A stretch of DNA of 64,000 nt from Pseudomonas guariconensis (GTDB lineage: Bacteria; Pseudomonadota; Gammaproteobacteria; Pseudomonadales; Pseudomonadaceae), in the NCBI RefSeq assembly GCF_900102675.1, contig NZ_FMYX01000015.1:62001-126000 (forward strand), in the 5' to 3' direction. Shown here piece after piece: positions 20,420-29,574 of the stretch. Numbering within the stretch: the stretch's first letter is position 1; each line of letters starts with the position of its first letter. Made by a program: the position numbers and the translations under genes. Under the pieces are notes generated by a model that saw only the letters and a program-made list of their open reading frames with translations, had not been told where the DNA came from and did no database searches.

Positions 20420-20989
20420 TCAGCCACGCAAGGTCTGTTGCCACCGCGCGCGATCGATGCGGTACAGCACATGAGGGCGCAGGGGGTGGCCGGCGGCCAG
20501 GCGGGGATGCTCGAAACTGCCGGCAAGGTCCTGGACCATGCCGATGGCCTGCATGACCTTCTGCGACGGCAGGTTGCCCTCGGCAGTGAACGACACCACT
20601 TCATCCAGGTGCAATTGGGCGAAAGCACAACGCAGGCAGGTCCACGCCGCCTCGCTGGCAAAGCCCAGGCCCCAATGACGCCGCGCCAGGCGCCAGCCGA
20701 TCTCCACGGCAGGGCCGAAAGGGGCGTCGAAATTGACATTGAGCAGCCCCGTCATGCCGATGAAGGCGCCGCTGTCCTTACGCTCCAAGGCCCATAGGCC
20801 AAAACCGTATTCATTGAAATGCCCACGTATCCGCCCGATCAGCGCCGCGGACTCAAGGCGCGTCATCGGTGCCGGAAAATAGCGCATCACCTGCGGGTCG
20901 GCGCACAGCGCGGCGAACTCACGCAGATCGTCGTCCTGCCATTGGCGCAACACAAGCCGTGCGCTTTCCAGTTCGAGGATAGGGGTCAT
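20420..20989 (-). CDS. GNAT family N-acetyltransferase (RimJ/RimL-like)
   Basis: 189-residue acetyltransferase. The start TPILELESARLVLRQWQDDDL is the usual RimJ/RimL opening. The acetyl-CoA binding region follows at GWRLARRHWGLGFASEAAW and is trailed by LDEVVSFTAEGNLPSQKVMQAIGM. Members acetylate protein N-termini or small amines; the substrate here cannot be assigned. It is a single gene between tesB and the histidine phosphatase on opposite strands. Confidence 0.9.
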   Translation of the reverse strand: MTPILELESARLVLRQWQDDDLREFAALCADPQVMRYFPAPMTRLESAALIGRIRGHFNEYGFGLWALERKDSGAFIGMTGLLNVNFDAPFGPAVEIGWRLARRHWGLGFASEAAWTCLRCAFAQLHLDEVVSFTAEGNLPSQKVMQAIGMVQDLAGSFEHPRLAAGHPLRPHVLYRIDRARWQQTLRG

Positions 20990-21157
20990 CAGGGTGCTCC
21001 GAATTCGCGGTCATGCACTGTAAAGCGTAGGCGCCAGCGCGCCGTTGGCACTGTGAATGCAATTTTCACACGCACTTCACCGGCCTCCAACAGCCCGCTT
21101 TGCACAATGCCGCCATACGCCGCGGCCCACGGCTGCGTCCTGTCATTGGAGTCAAGC

Positions 21158-21847
21158 ATGCACCCGAGCAACACCTTGCAAAACCCCGCCGTACACACGC
21201 CCCCCAAACGACGCCGTTACTTACGCAAGGCAATTGCCGCAGCCGCAGGCCTGCTGTTGACGCTGGCCGGCCTGACCACCTGGCTTTCGACGAGGACGCA
21301 CATCGTGGACCTTGGCAACGAGCAACAGCTGAGCGACAGCGGGCTGCTGCAGGATTGGGCGCAGGGAACGGTGATCGTGATGATTCGCCACGCCGAGCGC
21401 TGCGACAGCGCGCCCGGCCCGTGCCTGGACGACCCGACCGGGATCACCGTCGCCGGTAGCCAGGCTGCGATGCGCGTCGGTCAAGGCCTGCAGCAACTGG
21501 GCCTGGGTACCGCCGATCAGTACAGCAGCCCCAAGCTGCGAACCCGCCAGACCGCACACTTCATTCTCGGCCAGGCCGTGCCCAGTGAAGACTGGCTGGA
21601 AAACTGCGACAGCCAGTTTCCTGCCGAAGCCCTCGCCCGCAAGCGCCCTGGTCATAACTTGGTGCTGGTCACCCACAACGGCTGCATCGATCACTTCCAG
21701 CGTCAATTGCATGTACTCGGGGGAGAACGCGAAAGCGGCTATGCCAGCGCCCTGTTCGTCTCGGTGGACAGCAACGGCAAGGCGCGGATCCTTGGACGCA
21801 TGAACGAGCCCGACTGGCAGCGGGTGCTGGCCAGCGCCGGCAAGTAG
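21158..21847 (+). CDS. Membrane-anchored histidine phosphatase
   Basis: 229-residue protein of the phosphoglycerate-mutase/histidine-phosphatase branch. A basic N-terminus (PPKRRRYLRK) precedes one hydrophobic segment at about residues 24-43, suggesting an inner-membrane anchor with a periplasmic domain. Catalytic motifs are RHAE (77-80, phospho-accepting His78) and the second histidine in VTHNGC (His173). The closest functional idea is a lipopolysaccharide core heptose phosphate phosphatase such as Ais, but this is only family-level inference. The ATG at 21158 follows TTGGAG. It lies 149 bases before the deacetylase-like gene on the same strand. Confidence 0.87.
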   Translation: MHPSNTLQNPAVHTPPKRRRYLRKAIAAAAGLLLTLAGLTTWLSTRTHIVDLGNEQQLSDSGLLQDWAQGTVIVMIRHAERCDSAPGPCLDDPTGITVAGSQAAMRVGQGLQQLGLGTADQYSSPKLRTRQTAHFILGQAVPSEDWLENCDSQFPAEALARKRPGHNLVLVTHNGCIDHFQRQLHVLGGERESGYASALFVSVDSNGKARILGRMNEPDWQRVLASAGK

Positions 21848-21996
21848 TGCGCGGCGACTCTACGATTGCCGGCGACTGGATATACATCGCCTGGACATTG
21901 TGCCGGCGGTGTCTGGCTGCGCACCGTCTGCCCGCGATGGCGTCCCACTGCGACTGCTGGCAAGATCAATTCTTGGCCCTCACCGCGATTCCTTCC

Positions 21997-22911
21997 ATGC
22001 CGTTGCCGCTGATCTACCACGACGACTACAGCCCGGACTTCCCACCCGAGCATCGCTTCCCCATGGATAAGTTCCGCCTGCTGCGCGATCACCTGGTCGA
22101 CAGCGGCCTGGTCACGGACGAGCAATTGCTGCGCCCGGACATCTGCCCCAACGACATCCTCGCCTTAGCCCATGACCGCAGCTACATCGAGCGCTACATG
22201 CAGGGCGAGCTGTCCCGAGAAGACCAGCGACGCCTGGGCCTGCCCTGGAGCGAGGCGCTGGCCCGGCGTACGGTACGGGCCGTGGGCGGCTCGCTGCTGA
22301 CCGCCGAAATGGCCTTGCGCGATGGCATCGCCTGCCACCTGGCGGGTGGCACCCATCATGCCCACTACGACCACCCGGCAGGGTTTTGCATCTTCAACGA
22401 CCTGGCGGTGATCAGCCGTTACCTGCTCGAGGCCGGGCGGGTGCATCGGGTGCTGATCTTCGACTGCGACGTGCACCAGGGCGATGGCACCGCACGCATC
22501 CTCCACGACACCCCGGAGGCGATCACCGTGTCGCTGCACTGCGAGCAGAACTTCCCAGCGCGCAAAGCCCAGAGCGACTGGGATATCCCCCTGCCCCGCG
22601 GGATGGGCGACACGGCGTACCTGAAGGTCGTGGATGACGCGCTCAACTACTTGCTGCCGCTGTACCAGCCCGATCTGGTGCTGTATGACGCCGGCGTGGA
22701 TGTTCACAAGGACGATGCCCTGGGATACCTGCAACTGACCGACGAAGGGCTGGCCGCCCGGGATGAACGCGTGATGCGTCATTGCCTGGGCCGGGACATT
22801 CCAGTGGTCGGCGTGATCGGCGGTGGCTACAGCAAAGACCGCGAAGCCCTGGCCAGGCGCCATGGCATTCTTCATCACAGCGCGGCGCGGGTGCTGGGTT
22901 GTGCACAATGA
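21997..22911 (+). CDS. Histone deacetylase-like amidohydrolase
   Basis: 304-residue protein of the class II deacetylase/acetylpolyamine amidohydrolase family. It starts PLPLIYHDDYSPDFPPEHRFPMDKF. The metal and catalytic residues appear in GGTHHAHYDHPAGFCIFND, FDCDVHQGDGTARIL and YDAGVDVHKDDALG, and the active-site loop GGGYSKD near the end is intact. Bacterial members remove acetyl groups from small amines or proteins; the substrate is unknown. The ATG at 21997 matches the conserved N-terminus. Confidence 0.92.
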   Translation: MPLPLIYHDDYSPDFPPEHRFPMDKFRLLRDHLVDSGLVTDEQLLRPDICPNDILALAHDRSYIERYMQGELSREDQRRLGLPWSEALARRTVRAVGGSLLTAEMALRDGIACHLAGGTHHAHYDHPAGFCIFNDLAVISRYLLEAGRVHRVLIFDCDVHQGDGTARILHDTPEAITVSLHCEQNFPARKAQSDWDIPLPRGMGDTAYLKVVDDALNYLLPLYQPDLVLYDAGVDVHKDDALGYLQLTDEGLAARDERVMRHCLGRDIPVVGVIGGGYSKDREALARRHGILHHSAARVLGCAQ

Positions 22912-23060
22912 CTGTGGAACCGCCTGTGGATAACCTGCGGGAAAGCCTCTGCAGGCCTTTAACCGTCTGCCCCACAAGGACCTGATCATTTTCTGATCAG
23001 TGCTTGGACAGGCCTCGCTGGGGTAGAATGCCGGCTCTTTTCCACAGCCTGCCGCCCACC

Positions 23061-24302
23061 ATGCCCGATCAACATCACGCCTCCCCTCCCCTCGTCGCCG
23101 TCATCGGTGGCGGCCCCGCCGGCCTGATGGCGGCCGAGGCATTGGCCAATGCCGGCCTGGCGGTGCAGGTCTTCGATGCCATGCCATCGGTGGGCCGCAA
23201 GTTCCTGCTGGCCGGCGTTGGCGGCATGAACATCACCCACTCCGAGCCTTATCCCGCATTCATCTCCCGCTATGCCGAGCGTCAGGACAAAATCGACGCG
23301 CTGCTACACGACTTCGATGCCGACGCCCTGCGCCAGTGGATTCACGGCTTGGGCATCGACACCTTTGTCGGCACCTCAGGTCGGGTGTTCCCCCGTGACA
23401 TGAAAGCTGCACCGCTGCTGCGCGCCTGGCTCAAGCGCCTGCGCGAGCGCGGCGTGGTTATCCACACCCGCCACCGCTGGTTAGGCTGGAACAGCGACGG
23501 CACCTTGCGGATCGCTTATCCACAGGGCGAGCTGAAGGTGCAAGCCGATGCCGTGGTGCTGGCCCTGGGTGGCGGCAGTTGGGCGCGCCTGGGCTCCGAC
23601 GGTACGTGGCAATCGTTGCTGGCTGAGCGGGGTGTGGATATCTCACCGCTGCAACCGAGCAACTGTGGTTTCGAGGTTCAGGGCTGGAGCCAACTGCTCA
23701 AGGACAAGTTCGCCGGCGCACCGCTGAAGAATATTGCCCTGAGCGTACCCGGCAGCGCCCCGCGCAAGGGCGAGTTCATACTCACCGCCCAAGGCGTCGA
23801 AGGCAGCCTGGTATATGCCTGGTCAGCGGCGGTGCGCGAGGCCATCAACCGAGATGGCCGGGGCAGGCTGCTGCTCGACCTGCTGCCGGACCGCCCTGTG
23901 GATAAAATCGCCCAGGCCCTGGCCAAACCCCGTGGCTCTCGCTCGATGGCCAAGCACCTGCAAGGCCAACTGGGCATCGAGGGGGTCAAGGCAGCATTGC
24001 TGCGGGAGCTGACCGATCAAGCGACCTTCGCTGATCCCCAAGCGCTGGCGCGGGCGATCAAGGCCTTGCCGATCGAATTGGTGCGGCCAAGGCCATTGGA
24101 TGAGGCGATCAGCAGCGCCGGTGGCGTGCGCTTCGAAGCGCTGGACGGCAATTTGATGCTCAAGCAACTGCCGGGGGTTTTCTGCGCAGGGGAGATGCTC
24201 GATTGGGAGGCGCCTACCGGCGGATATCTGCTGACGGCCTGTTTTGCCAGCGGATTGCGGGCAGGCAAGGCGGTGGTGGATTGGCTGGCTCGGTGTCGTT
24301 GA
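23061..24302 (+). CDS. NAD(P)/FAD-dependent oxidoreductase of the HI0933 family
   Basis: 413-residue flavoprotein. The dinucleotide-binding loop is VAVIGGGPAGLMAAEALANAG (GGGPAG at 16-21), followed by the family motif VGRKFLLAGVGGMNITHSE and, at the C-terminus, FCAGEMLDWEAPTGGYLLTACFASG, which closes the FAD site. Relatives (the TIGR03862 type) are widespread but have no established reaction. The ATG at 23061 was chosen over an upstream frame from 23004. The gene runs towards the RhlE-like helicase, with a strong GC hairpin between them. Confidence 0.9.
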   Translation: MPDQHHASPPLVAVIGGGPAGLMAAEALANAGLAVQVFDAMPSVGRKFLLAGVGGMNITHSEPYPAFISRYAERQDKIDALLHDFDADALRQWIHGLGIDTFVGTSGRVFPRDMKAAPLLRAWLKRLRERGVVIHTRHRWLGWNSDGTLRIAYPQGELKVQADAVVLALGGGSWARLGSDGTWQSLLAERGVDISPLQPSNCGFEVQGWSQLLKDKFAGAPLKNIALSVPGSAPRKGEFILTAQGVEGSLVYAWSAAVREAINRDGRGRLLLDLLPDRPVDKIAQALAKPRGSRSMAKHLQGQLGIEGVKAALLRELTDQATFADPQALARAIKALPIELVRPRPLDEAISSAGGVRFEALDGNLMLKQLPGVFCAGEMLDWEAPTGGYLLTACFASGLRAGKAVVDWLARCR

Positions 24303-24310
24303 AACGTTGA

Positions 24311-24331
24311 GGGGGCCGCTTTACGGCCCCC
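24311..24331. terminator. Hairpin between convergent flavoprotein and helicase genes
   Basis: Perfect 8-bp stem GGGGGCCG / CGGCCCCC with a CTTTA loop. No U-tract follows on either strand, so termination is inferred only from its position between converging stops. Confidence 0.45.
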
Positions 24332-24337
24332 CAGGCC

Positions 24338-25669
24338 TCACGGCTTGCGCTTGCGCGGCCCGCTGTTGAAACTCGGCACCTTGCGCACCGGTTTGACCGA
24401 AGGCTCCGAGAAACTCGACTCGGCACTGTCCATCCAGCGCCCCAAGCCACGCTTGGCGCTGTTCTCCTTCGGTTTCTTGGGCTTTTTCGGCTTCTTCACG
24501 ACCTGGCCACTGGCGTCGGTCATCGGCACGCGGTGATCGGGGATGAAGTCCGGTTCTTCGTGTCGCGGCAAGGTCTGGCGAATCAACACCTCGATGGCCG
24601 CCAGCAATTGCACTTCATCGGCGCACACCAGCGAAATCGCCTCGCCCTTGTTTCCTGCACGTCCGGTGCGCCCGATGCGGTGCACATAGTCTTCGGCCAC
24701 GATCGGCAGATCGAGGTTGACCACCAACGGCAAGTCGTCGATATCCAGGCCACGGGCAGCGACATCGGTTGCCACCAGCACTTGGATCTCACGGGCCTTG
24801 AAGGTGTCCAGTGCCCGCTGGCGGGTGGCCTGCGGACGGTCACCATGGATACCGTCGGCATTGACGCCCTCGGCGAGCAACCGCTCCACCAACTGGTCGA
24901 CACCATTGCGCGTCTTGGCAAACACCAGCACCTGCTTCCAGCGCTGCTTGCGCAGCAGGTGACAGAACAGGTCGGCCTTGCGCTTCTTGTCCACCGGCAC
25001 CAACCACTGCTTCACGGTACTGGCCGTGGTATTGCGCGGGCTGACTTCGATGCTCAGCGGATCATTCAAGGCAAGCCCGGCCAGCATGCGGATCTGGTCG
25101 GAGAAGGTAGCGGAGAACAGCAACGTCTGGCGTTTGCGTGGCAAGGCGGCATAGACAGCTTGCAGTTCCTCGGCAAAGCCCAGGTCCAGCATGCGATCAG
25201 CCTCGTCGAGCACCAGGGTCTGCACCTGGCCGAACTTGACAGCGTTCTGGCGGAACAGATCGAGCAAGCGCCCCGGAGTGGCCACCAGTAGGTCGACGCC
25301 ACGGCGCAGGCGCATCATCTGCGGATTGAGACTGACGCCGCCGTACACCGCATAGGTGCTCACCGGCAGGTTTTCGGCGTATTCACGGATATTGGCATGG
25401 ACCTGCTCGGCCAGCTCACGCGTCGGCACCAGCACCAAGGCACGGATCGAGTTGCTGGCGACCTTGGCGCCTTCCAGGGCCAGGCGTTGCAGCACCGGCA
25501 AGGCAAAGCCGGCCGTCTTGCCGGTGCCGGTCTGGGCGGCGGCCATCAGGTCGCGGCCGGCCAGCACGGCAGGGATGGCCTGGGCCTGGACGGGGGTTGG
25601 GGTGGTGTAGTCCAGGTGCTGCAAAGTGCGCAGCAAGGGTTCGATCAGGCCGAGTTTGGCGAAATTCAT
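24338..25669 (-). CDS. DEAD-box ATP-dependent RNA helicase (RhlE/SrmB-like)
   Basis: 443-residue RNA helicase. Motifs in order: Q motif TTPTPVQ (22-28), AQTGTGKT (45-52), PTRELAEQ, TPGRLLDL, DEAD (155-158), SAT (186-188), and HRIGRTGR (330-337). The C-terminal extension is lysine-rich (KKPKKPKKPKE, GPRKRKP) and would add non-specific RNA binding. Probable roles are ribosome assembly and RNA turnover, especially in the cold; the exact paralogue is uncertain because pseudomonads carry several RhlE-like proteins. Confidence 0.93.
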   Translation of the reverse strand: MNFAKLGLIEPLLRTLQHLDYTTPTPVQAQAIPAVLAGRDLMAAAQTGTGKTAGFALPVLQRLALEGAKVASNSIRALVLVPTRELAEQVHANIREYAENLPVSTYAVYGGVSLNPQMMRLRRGVDLLVATPGRLLDLFRQNAVKFGQVQTLVLDEADRMLDLGFAEELQAVYAALPRKRQTLLFSATFSDQIRMLAGLALNDPLSIEVSPRNTTASTVKQWLVPVDKKRKADLFCHLLRKQRWKQVLVFAKTRNGVDQLVERLLAEGVNADGIHGDRPQATRQRALDTFKAREIQVLVATDVAARGLDIDDLPLVVNLDLPIVAEDYVHRIGRTGRAGNKGEAISLVCADEVQLLAAIEVLIRQTLPRHEEPDFIPDHRVPMTDASGQVVKKPKKPKKPKENSAKRGLGRWMDSAESSFSEPSVKPVRKVPSFNSGPRKRKP

Positions 25670-25762
25670 GGCAATACCGTCAGGGGGTTCAGCGAAGGCG
25701 GCAGTTTACCGCAACCAACGCTGCCCCTGTGGACGCATTGCCGCGCTCACGATACCGCGAGG

Positions 25763-26683
25763 TTACTTGCACACCTGCTCTTTGAGCGGCGCCGGCGGCT
25801 CGGGCGCCTTGCGCCATTGCGGCAAGCCAATCAGCACCACCGCGCCGATGATCACCGCCATGGCCACGCACTCCTCGGCGCCGATGCGCTCGCCTGCAAA
25901 GATGATCCCCAGCAGCACCGCCACCGCCGGGTTGACGTAGGCATAGCTGGTGGCCGCGGCCGGCCGCACGTGCTTGAGCAGGTACATGTAGGAACTGAAG
26001 GCCAGGATCGAGCCAAAGAACACCAGGTACGCCAGCGCGCCCCAACCGGCTGCGGTCGGCATCTGGGTCAGGCGCTCGCCACTGAGCGCGCTGCCGATCA
26101 ACAAGGCGGCACCGCCAACGAGCATCTCTGCGGCACTGGCCATCGCACCCTGGGGCAAGGGCAGGGTCTTGCTCCACACCGAACCAAAGGCCCAGGCCGC
26201 GGCCGCGAACAGAATCAGCGCCGCGCCCATGGGGCTGGCCTGCAGGTTCGAGCCCATATTGAGCATGCCGATGCCCACCAGGCCCAGGGCAATGCCCGCC
26301 CATTCAAGCCGCGAGTTGCGATGCCCGAACAACAGGCCAAACACCAGGGTGAACAGCGGCACAGTGGCCACCGCCAGGGCGGCGACGCCCGATGCCACAC
26401 CGGCATGCTCGGCCAACGTCACGCCACCATTGCCGCAACTGAGCAGCAAAAAACCGATCGCCCCGGCCGCCCGCCATTGTGGCCAGGTCGGCGCCGGCAC
26501 ACCCCGCCAACGCAAGAACCCGTACAGCAGGCTGCCCGCAATGACGAAACGTACCCCAGCCATGAGCATCGGCGACCAGGACTCCACACCGATACGGATG
26601 AACAGGTAGGTCGAGCCCCAGACCAAGTACAAGGCCAAAAAGGCACCAATGAGCAACAACGGGAAGCGACGGGAGGCAGGCAT
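25763..26683 (-). CDS. EamA-family drug/metabolite exporter (YedA-like)
   Basis: 306-residue inner-membrane protein with ten predicted segments in two EamA repeats. The first opens with LLLIGAFLALYLVWGSTYLFIRIGVESW, the second with GAALILFAAAAWAFGSVWSK. Relatives export amino acids or metabolites. It is divergent from an Lrp/AsnC regulator, a pairing frequently seen for amino-acid exporters, so control by that neighbour is a reasonable inference. Confidence 0.9.
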   Translation of the reverse strand: MPASRRFPLLLIGAFLALYLVWGSTYLFIRIGVESWSPMLMAGVRFVIAGSLLYGFLRWRGVPAPTWPQWRAAGAIGFLLLSCGNGGVTLAEHAGVASGVAALAVATVPLFTLVFGLLFGHRNSRLEWAGIALGLVGIGMLNMGSNLQASPMGAALILFAAAAWAFGSVWSKTLPLPQGAMASAAEMLVGGAALLIGSALSGERLTQMPTAAGWGALAYLVFFGSILAFSSYMYLLKHVRPAAATSYAYVNPAVAVLLGIIFAGERIGAEECVAMAVIIGAVVLIGLPQWRKAPEPPAPLKEQVCK

Positions 26684-26740
26684 GGGAAAACACTCGAAAT
26701 CCGTTTACGGGTGACTTAGTTTAAGAAGGCGCCACCGCAA

Positions 26741-26766
26741 ATTTAAGTTACAAAACGGCTTTAAAT
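26741..26766. promoter_or_regulatory. A/T-rich dyad between EamA exporter and Lrp-type regulator
   Basis: ATTTAA (26741-26746) and TTAAAT (26761-26766) form a spaced dyad in a locally A/T-rich stretch of the divergent promoter region. Lrp/AsnC proteins favour such sites, so this is a candidate operator for auto- and exporter control. Confidence 0.4.
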
Positions 26767-26838
26767 GACCGAAACACTTTGCAATGCATGGTTATGCAGG
26801 GGCTTTACCATCGATTGCAAAGCACACTGGAATCATTC

Positions 26839-27297
26839 ATGGACAAGTACGACCGCATGCTCCTTGCTGCCTTGCTGGAAAACGGCCGGGCCACCTACGC
26901 GCAACTGGCGCGCCAAGTGAACCTTTCAGCACCCGCCGTAGCCGAGCGAGTCGCCAAGCTGGAAGCCAGTGGGGTGATCACCGGCTATGCCGCCAAGGTG
27001 GATCTGGAGAAAATCGGCCTGCCGATCCAATGCGTGATCGAACTGCGCTTGGCCAGCCACGGCACCCAACAGGCATACGATGCGCTGACCCGCATCCCGC
27101 AGCTCACCGAATGCCATCGCGTCACCGGTGACCCCTGCGTGATCATGCAAGCGGCGGTAGCGTCGATGAACGAGCTGGAGGCGCTGATCAACCAGGTATC
27201 GCAGCTGGGGTTCACCAAGACATCGATCATCCTGTCCAGTGCAGTCGAGCGGCGAGTGCCGCTCGACCATCTGGAGGGCAACGGCAGGAAGCCCTGA
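26839..27297 (+). CDS. Lrp/AsnC-family transcriptional regulator
   Basis: 152-residue feast/famine regulator. The N-terminal helix-turn-helix spans DKYDRMLLAALLENGRATYAQLARQVNLSAPAVAERVAKLEASGVI; the C-terminal RAM domain binds an effector amino acid (QCVIELRLASHGTQQAYDAL, CHRVTGDPCVIMQAAV). The ATG at 26839 is where family similarity begins; an upstream in-frame ATG at 26779 is less likely. It probably controls the divergent EamA exporter. Confidence 0.9.
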   Translation: MDKYDRMLLAALLENGRATYAQLARQVNLSAPAVAERVAKLEASGVITGYAAKVDLEKIGLPIQCVIELRLASHGTQQAYDALTRIPQLTECHRVTGDPCVIMQAAVASMNELEALINQVSQLGFTKTSIILSSAVERRVPLDHLEGNGRKP

Positions 27298-27317
27298 GGC
27301 GTTCCAGCCTGTCTGCC

Positions 27318-27800
27318 TCAATGGCGCAACAGCAGGCGCCCCTCGATCGGTACATATCGGCTGGCCGCCCGGATCAGCGACAACGCGGTAAGCCCAGGCA
27401 CCCCATAGACCACCGTCTCGACACCATGACGTTGGCTGGCCCGTTCCATCAGCAGATCGAAGTCGCCATCGCCGGAGGCCAGCACCACCTGGTCGACACG
27501 GCTGGCGGCATCGATCACATCGAGTGTGATGCCCACGTCCCAGTCGCCCTTTGCCGAACCGTCGCTGCGCTGGATGAAGGGCTTGAGGCGTACCTCGAAG
27601 CCGAGGTTGCGCAGGATCTGCTGGAACTGTTGCTGCTTGCTGTCGCCGCGGTCGATGGCATAGGCCACCGCCTCGACGATTTGCCCCTGGCTGCTGACAT
27701 CAGCCCACAGCGCGGCGTAGTTGAAATGACAGCCATGCACCTGGCGCACGGTGTAGTAGAGGTTCTGCACATCGGCGAACAGCGCGATCTTCTTCACCAT
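27318..27800 (-). CDS. NYN-domain protein (LabA/DUF88 family)
   Basis: 160-residue PIN-like nuclease-fold protein. Acidic metal-site residues are in place: Asp10 (LFADVQNLYY), Asp94 region (VGITLDVIDAA) and Asp111/Asp113 (LASGDGDFDLLME). NYN proteins are putative or proven RNases. It ends 21 bases from the stop of the convergent Lrp regulator. Confidence 0.88.
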   Translation of the reverse strand: MVKKIALFADVQNLYYTVRQVHGCHFNYAALWADVSSQGQIVEAVAYAIDRGDSKQQQFQQILRNLGFEVRLKPFIQRSDGSAKGDWDVGITLDVIDAASRVDQVVLASGDGDFDLLMERASQRHGVETVVYGVPGLTALSLIRAASRYVPIEGRLLLRH

Positions 27801-27863
27801 GACCTCTCTGGCAGTTGCGCGGGTAACGAAGACTGCCCATGGGATCGGCCTCGTTTCGCGAAA

Positions 27864-27882
27864 GGGGCGCCGTGTGCGCCCC
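27864..27882 (-). terminator. Probable terminator of the DUF2076 gene
   Basis: On minus, GGGGCGC / GCGCCCC stem with an ACACG loop, followed by only TTT. Weak U-tract, but correctly placed just after the DUF2076 stop. Confidence 0.5.
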
Positions 27883-27908
27883 CAAGTGCAGCCAGTATGC
27901 CAGAGGCC

Positions 27909-28637
27909 TCAGATGAAGGTGTCGTCGTCGGAGAAGAAGCCACCGCCATCGCTACCGTAGTCGCTGTCCATGAAGCCGCCCTGATCGTAGCCATTGTCGG
28001 CCACCTGCTGCTGGCTATGCTGGTCGTTCCAGCCGCTGCTGTCGCTGGCCGGGGCTGGCTCCTCCTTGATTACCTCGACCACCTCCTCAGGCTGGGAATG
28101 ATGGTTGAACAGGCTGCTGATACCTTGCGCCAGCAACACGCCACCGGCCACGCCCGCGGCGGTCTGCATGGCGCCGCCAAGGAAACTGCTGGCCCCACTG
28201 CGGGCTGGTGCGGCATTGATACCCGGCTGCGCTTGTGGCTGGGCGAAGCCCTGGGCCGAGGGTTCACGCCAACCGCCGGCAGGAGCCGCCGGTGCGGCCT
28301 GACGCTGTGGCTGCGGCGCGGGTATAGGTTCACGGGAGCCGGAGCCAAACAAGCTCGAGAGAAAGCCGCCGCCCGTACTGCCGCTTCGGCTGGCCTCGGC
28401 TTGCGCCTTGGCTTGCTTGAGTTCGGCCTCGAGCTGTTTGTTCTGCTCATCCAGACGCTTGATCGCCGCCTCCTGGACCAGAATCGCCTGGGCCATGTAA
28501 TAGGCCGCTGCCGGCTGCTGTCGCAGGTGCTCCTCGATACGCGCCTGGGCCTGGGGATCACGGGCCTGGCCTGCGTCCTCGGCTTGCTTGATGCGACTGA
28601 ACAGGCCGTCGATCAGGGTTTGTTCTTCAGTGTTCAT
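27909..28637 (-). CDS. DUF2076 family protein
   Basis: 242 residues. The N-terminal half is helical (NTEEQTLIDGLFSRIKQAED, then AQAILVQEAAIKRLDEQNK with coiled-coil heptads), typical of DUF2076. A Gly/Pro/Gln-rich middle contains GGGFLSSLFGSGSR and a hydrophobic GGAMQTAAGVAGGVLLAQG segment. The C-terminus is strongly acidic with Gly/Ser (DYGSDGGGFFSDDDTF). Function is unknown; the layout suggests a periplasmic-ligand-binding-sensor-like or membrane-associated scaffold, which is speculative. The ATG at 28637 starts the conserved block. Confidence 0.85.
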   Translation of the reverse strand: MNTEEQTLIDGLFSRIKQAEDAGQARDPQAQARIEEHLRQQPAAAYYMAQAILVQEAAIKRLDEQNKQLEAELKQAKAQAEASRSGSTGGGFLSSLFGSGSREPIPAPQPQRQAAPAAPAGGWREPSAQGFAQPQAQPGINAAPARSGASSFLGGAMQTAAGVAGGVLLAQGISSLFNHHSQPEEVVEVIKEEPAPASDSSGWNDQHSQQQVADNGYDQGGFMDSDYGSDGGGFFSDDDTFI

Positions 28638-28793
28638 GGAGCTACCTCGTGCGCTGGGCAATACATCGGATAGCGTCAAAGATGGGGCTCGCCGGCCGGG
28701 GATTCAATCGACAAAACAGTGAAACTTTTTTCAGCCAGGGGTGGACTGGGCTAAAGTTACGCCCTGCTTTTTCTGCCATGCGATGTTGACCCG

Positions 28794-29450
28794 ATGAATC
28801 CGCTGAGCGTTCTGCGCGACTCCTTGTATTTCTTCCGCCGCCACCTGGTGAGCATTCTTCAACTGTGCCTGCCGCTGGTGATCCTCGAGGCCTTGTGTAC
28901 CCAACTGCTGTATCGCCAGTTGGGCGACCAGGCTTCGGCGGGCTACGGCATGCTGGTCAGCCTGCTGTTCTACCCGCTGTACAGCGCCGCATTGATCCTC
29001 TACATGGATACCCGCAGCAACGGCCAGGACATCGCCAAGCGCAACCTGTTCGCCCGCGCCGTGCAGCTGTGGCCATCGCTGGCGCTGCTGATCCTGATCA
29101 GCTCGCTGCTGATCATGGCGGGCCTTGCGCTGTTCATCTTCCCGGGCGTGTGGATCATGATCAATCTGGTATTCGCCGAATACCTGCTGGTCTTGCGTGG
29201 CCTGCCAGTGGTTCAGGCCATGCGCGAAAGCGCCAGGATGACCACCGGGCATTTCATGCGCATCTTGGTCTGTGTCGTTGCAGTTCTGGCACCGCTGTGG
29301 CTGCTCGACGGCTTGCTGCTGATGGCCTTCCCCGAGCCGCAGCCGGGCGTGCAACTGGCACTGGATAGCCTCAGCGGTTTCCTGCAACTGTTCAGCAGCG
29401 TGGTGCTGTACCGCCTGTTCATGCTGCTGGAGAATGACGCGCTCGCCTGA
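28794..29450 (+). CDS. YciC-family inner-membrane protein
   Basis: 218 residues with about five or six hydrophobic segments (FRRHLVSILQLCLPLVILEALC, LLILISSLLIMAGLALFIFPGVW, ILVCVVAVLAPLWLLDGLLL). The central IFPGVWIMINLVFAEYLLVLRG and ESARMTTGHF stretches are typical of UPF0259/YciC proteins. The function is unknown; a role in envelope maintenance is sometimes assumed. It is monocistronic. Confidence 0.88.
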   Translation: MNPLSVLRDSLYFFRRHLVSILQLCLPLVILEALCTQLLYRQLGDQASAGYGMLVSLLFYPLYSAALILYMDTRSNGQDIAKRNLFARAVQLWPSLALLILISSLLIMAGLALFIFPGVWIMINLVFAEYLLVLRGLPVVQAMRESARMTTGHFMRILVCVVAVLAPLWLLDGLLLMAFPEPQPGVQLALDSLSGFLQLFSSVVLYRLFMLLENDALA

Positions 29451-29521
29451 GGCCTCAACGAGTGAGTCCTCTCAGGGAACGACTTCGATCTGCTGTTCAA
29501 TCAGCGGACCTCTAGAGTGAC

Positions 29522-29549
29522 CCAGCCCCTGTCGATGGACAGGGGTTGG
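29522..29549 (+). other. Stem-loop in the leader of the first unknown-family gene
   Basis: CCAGCCCCTGTC / GACAGGGGTTGG: a 12-bp stem with one G-U pair and a GATG loop, 25 bases before the start codon at 29575. There is no U-tract, so it could be a weak terminator of the upstream gene or a 5' leader structure controlling translation. Confidence 0.5.
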
Positions 29550-29574
29550 CAATCCACACTCAGAGGATGAACGC

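Noticed and set aside
22925-22933. TGTGGATAA, a DnaA-box-like nonamer near 22.9 kb
   Set aside because: A single box without clustering, DUE or origin genes is expected by chance; another similar string lies inside the flavoprotein gene.
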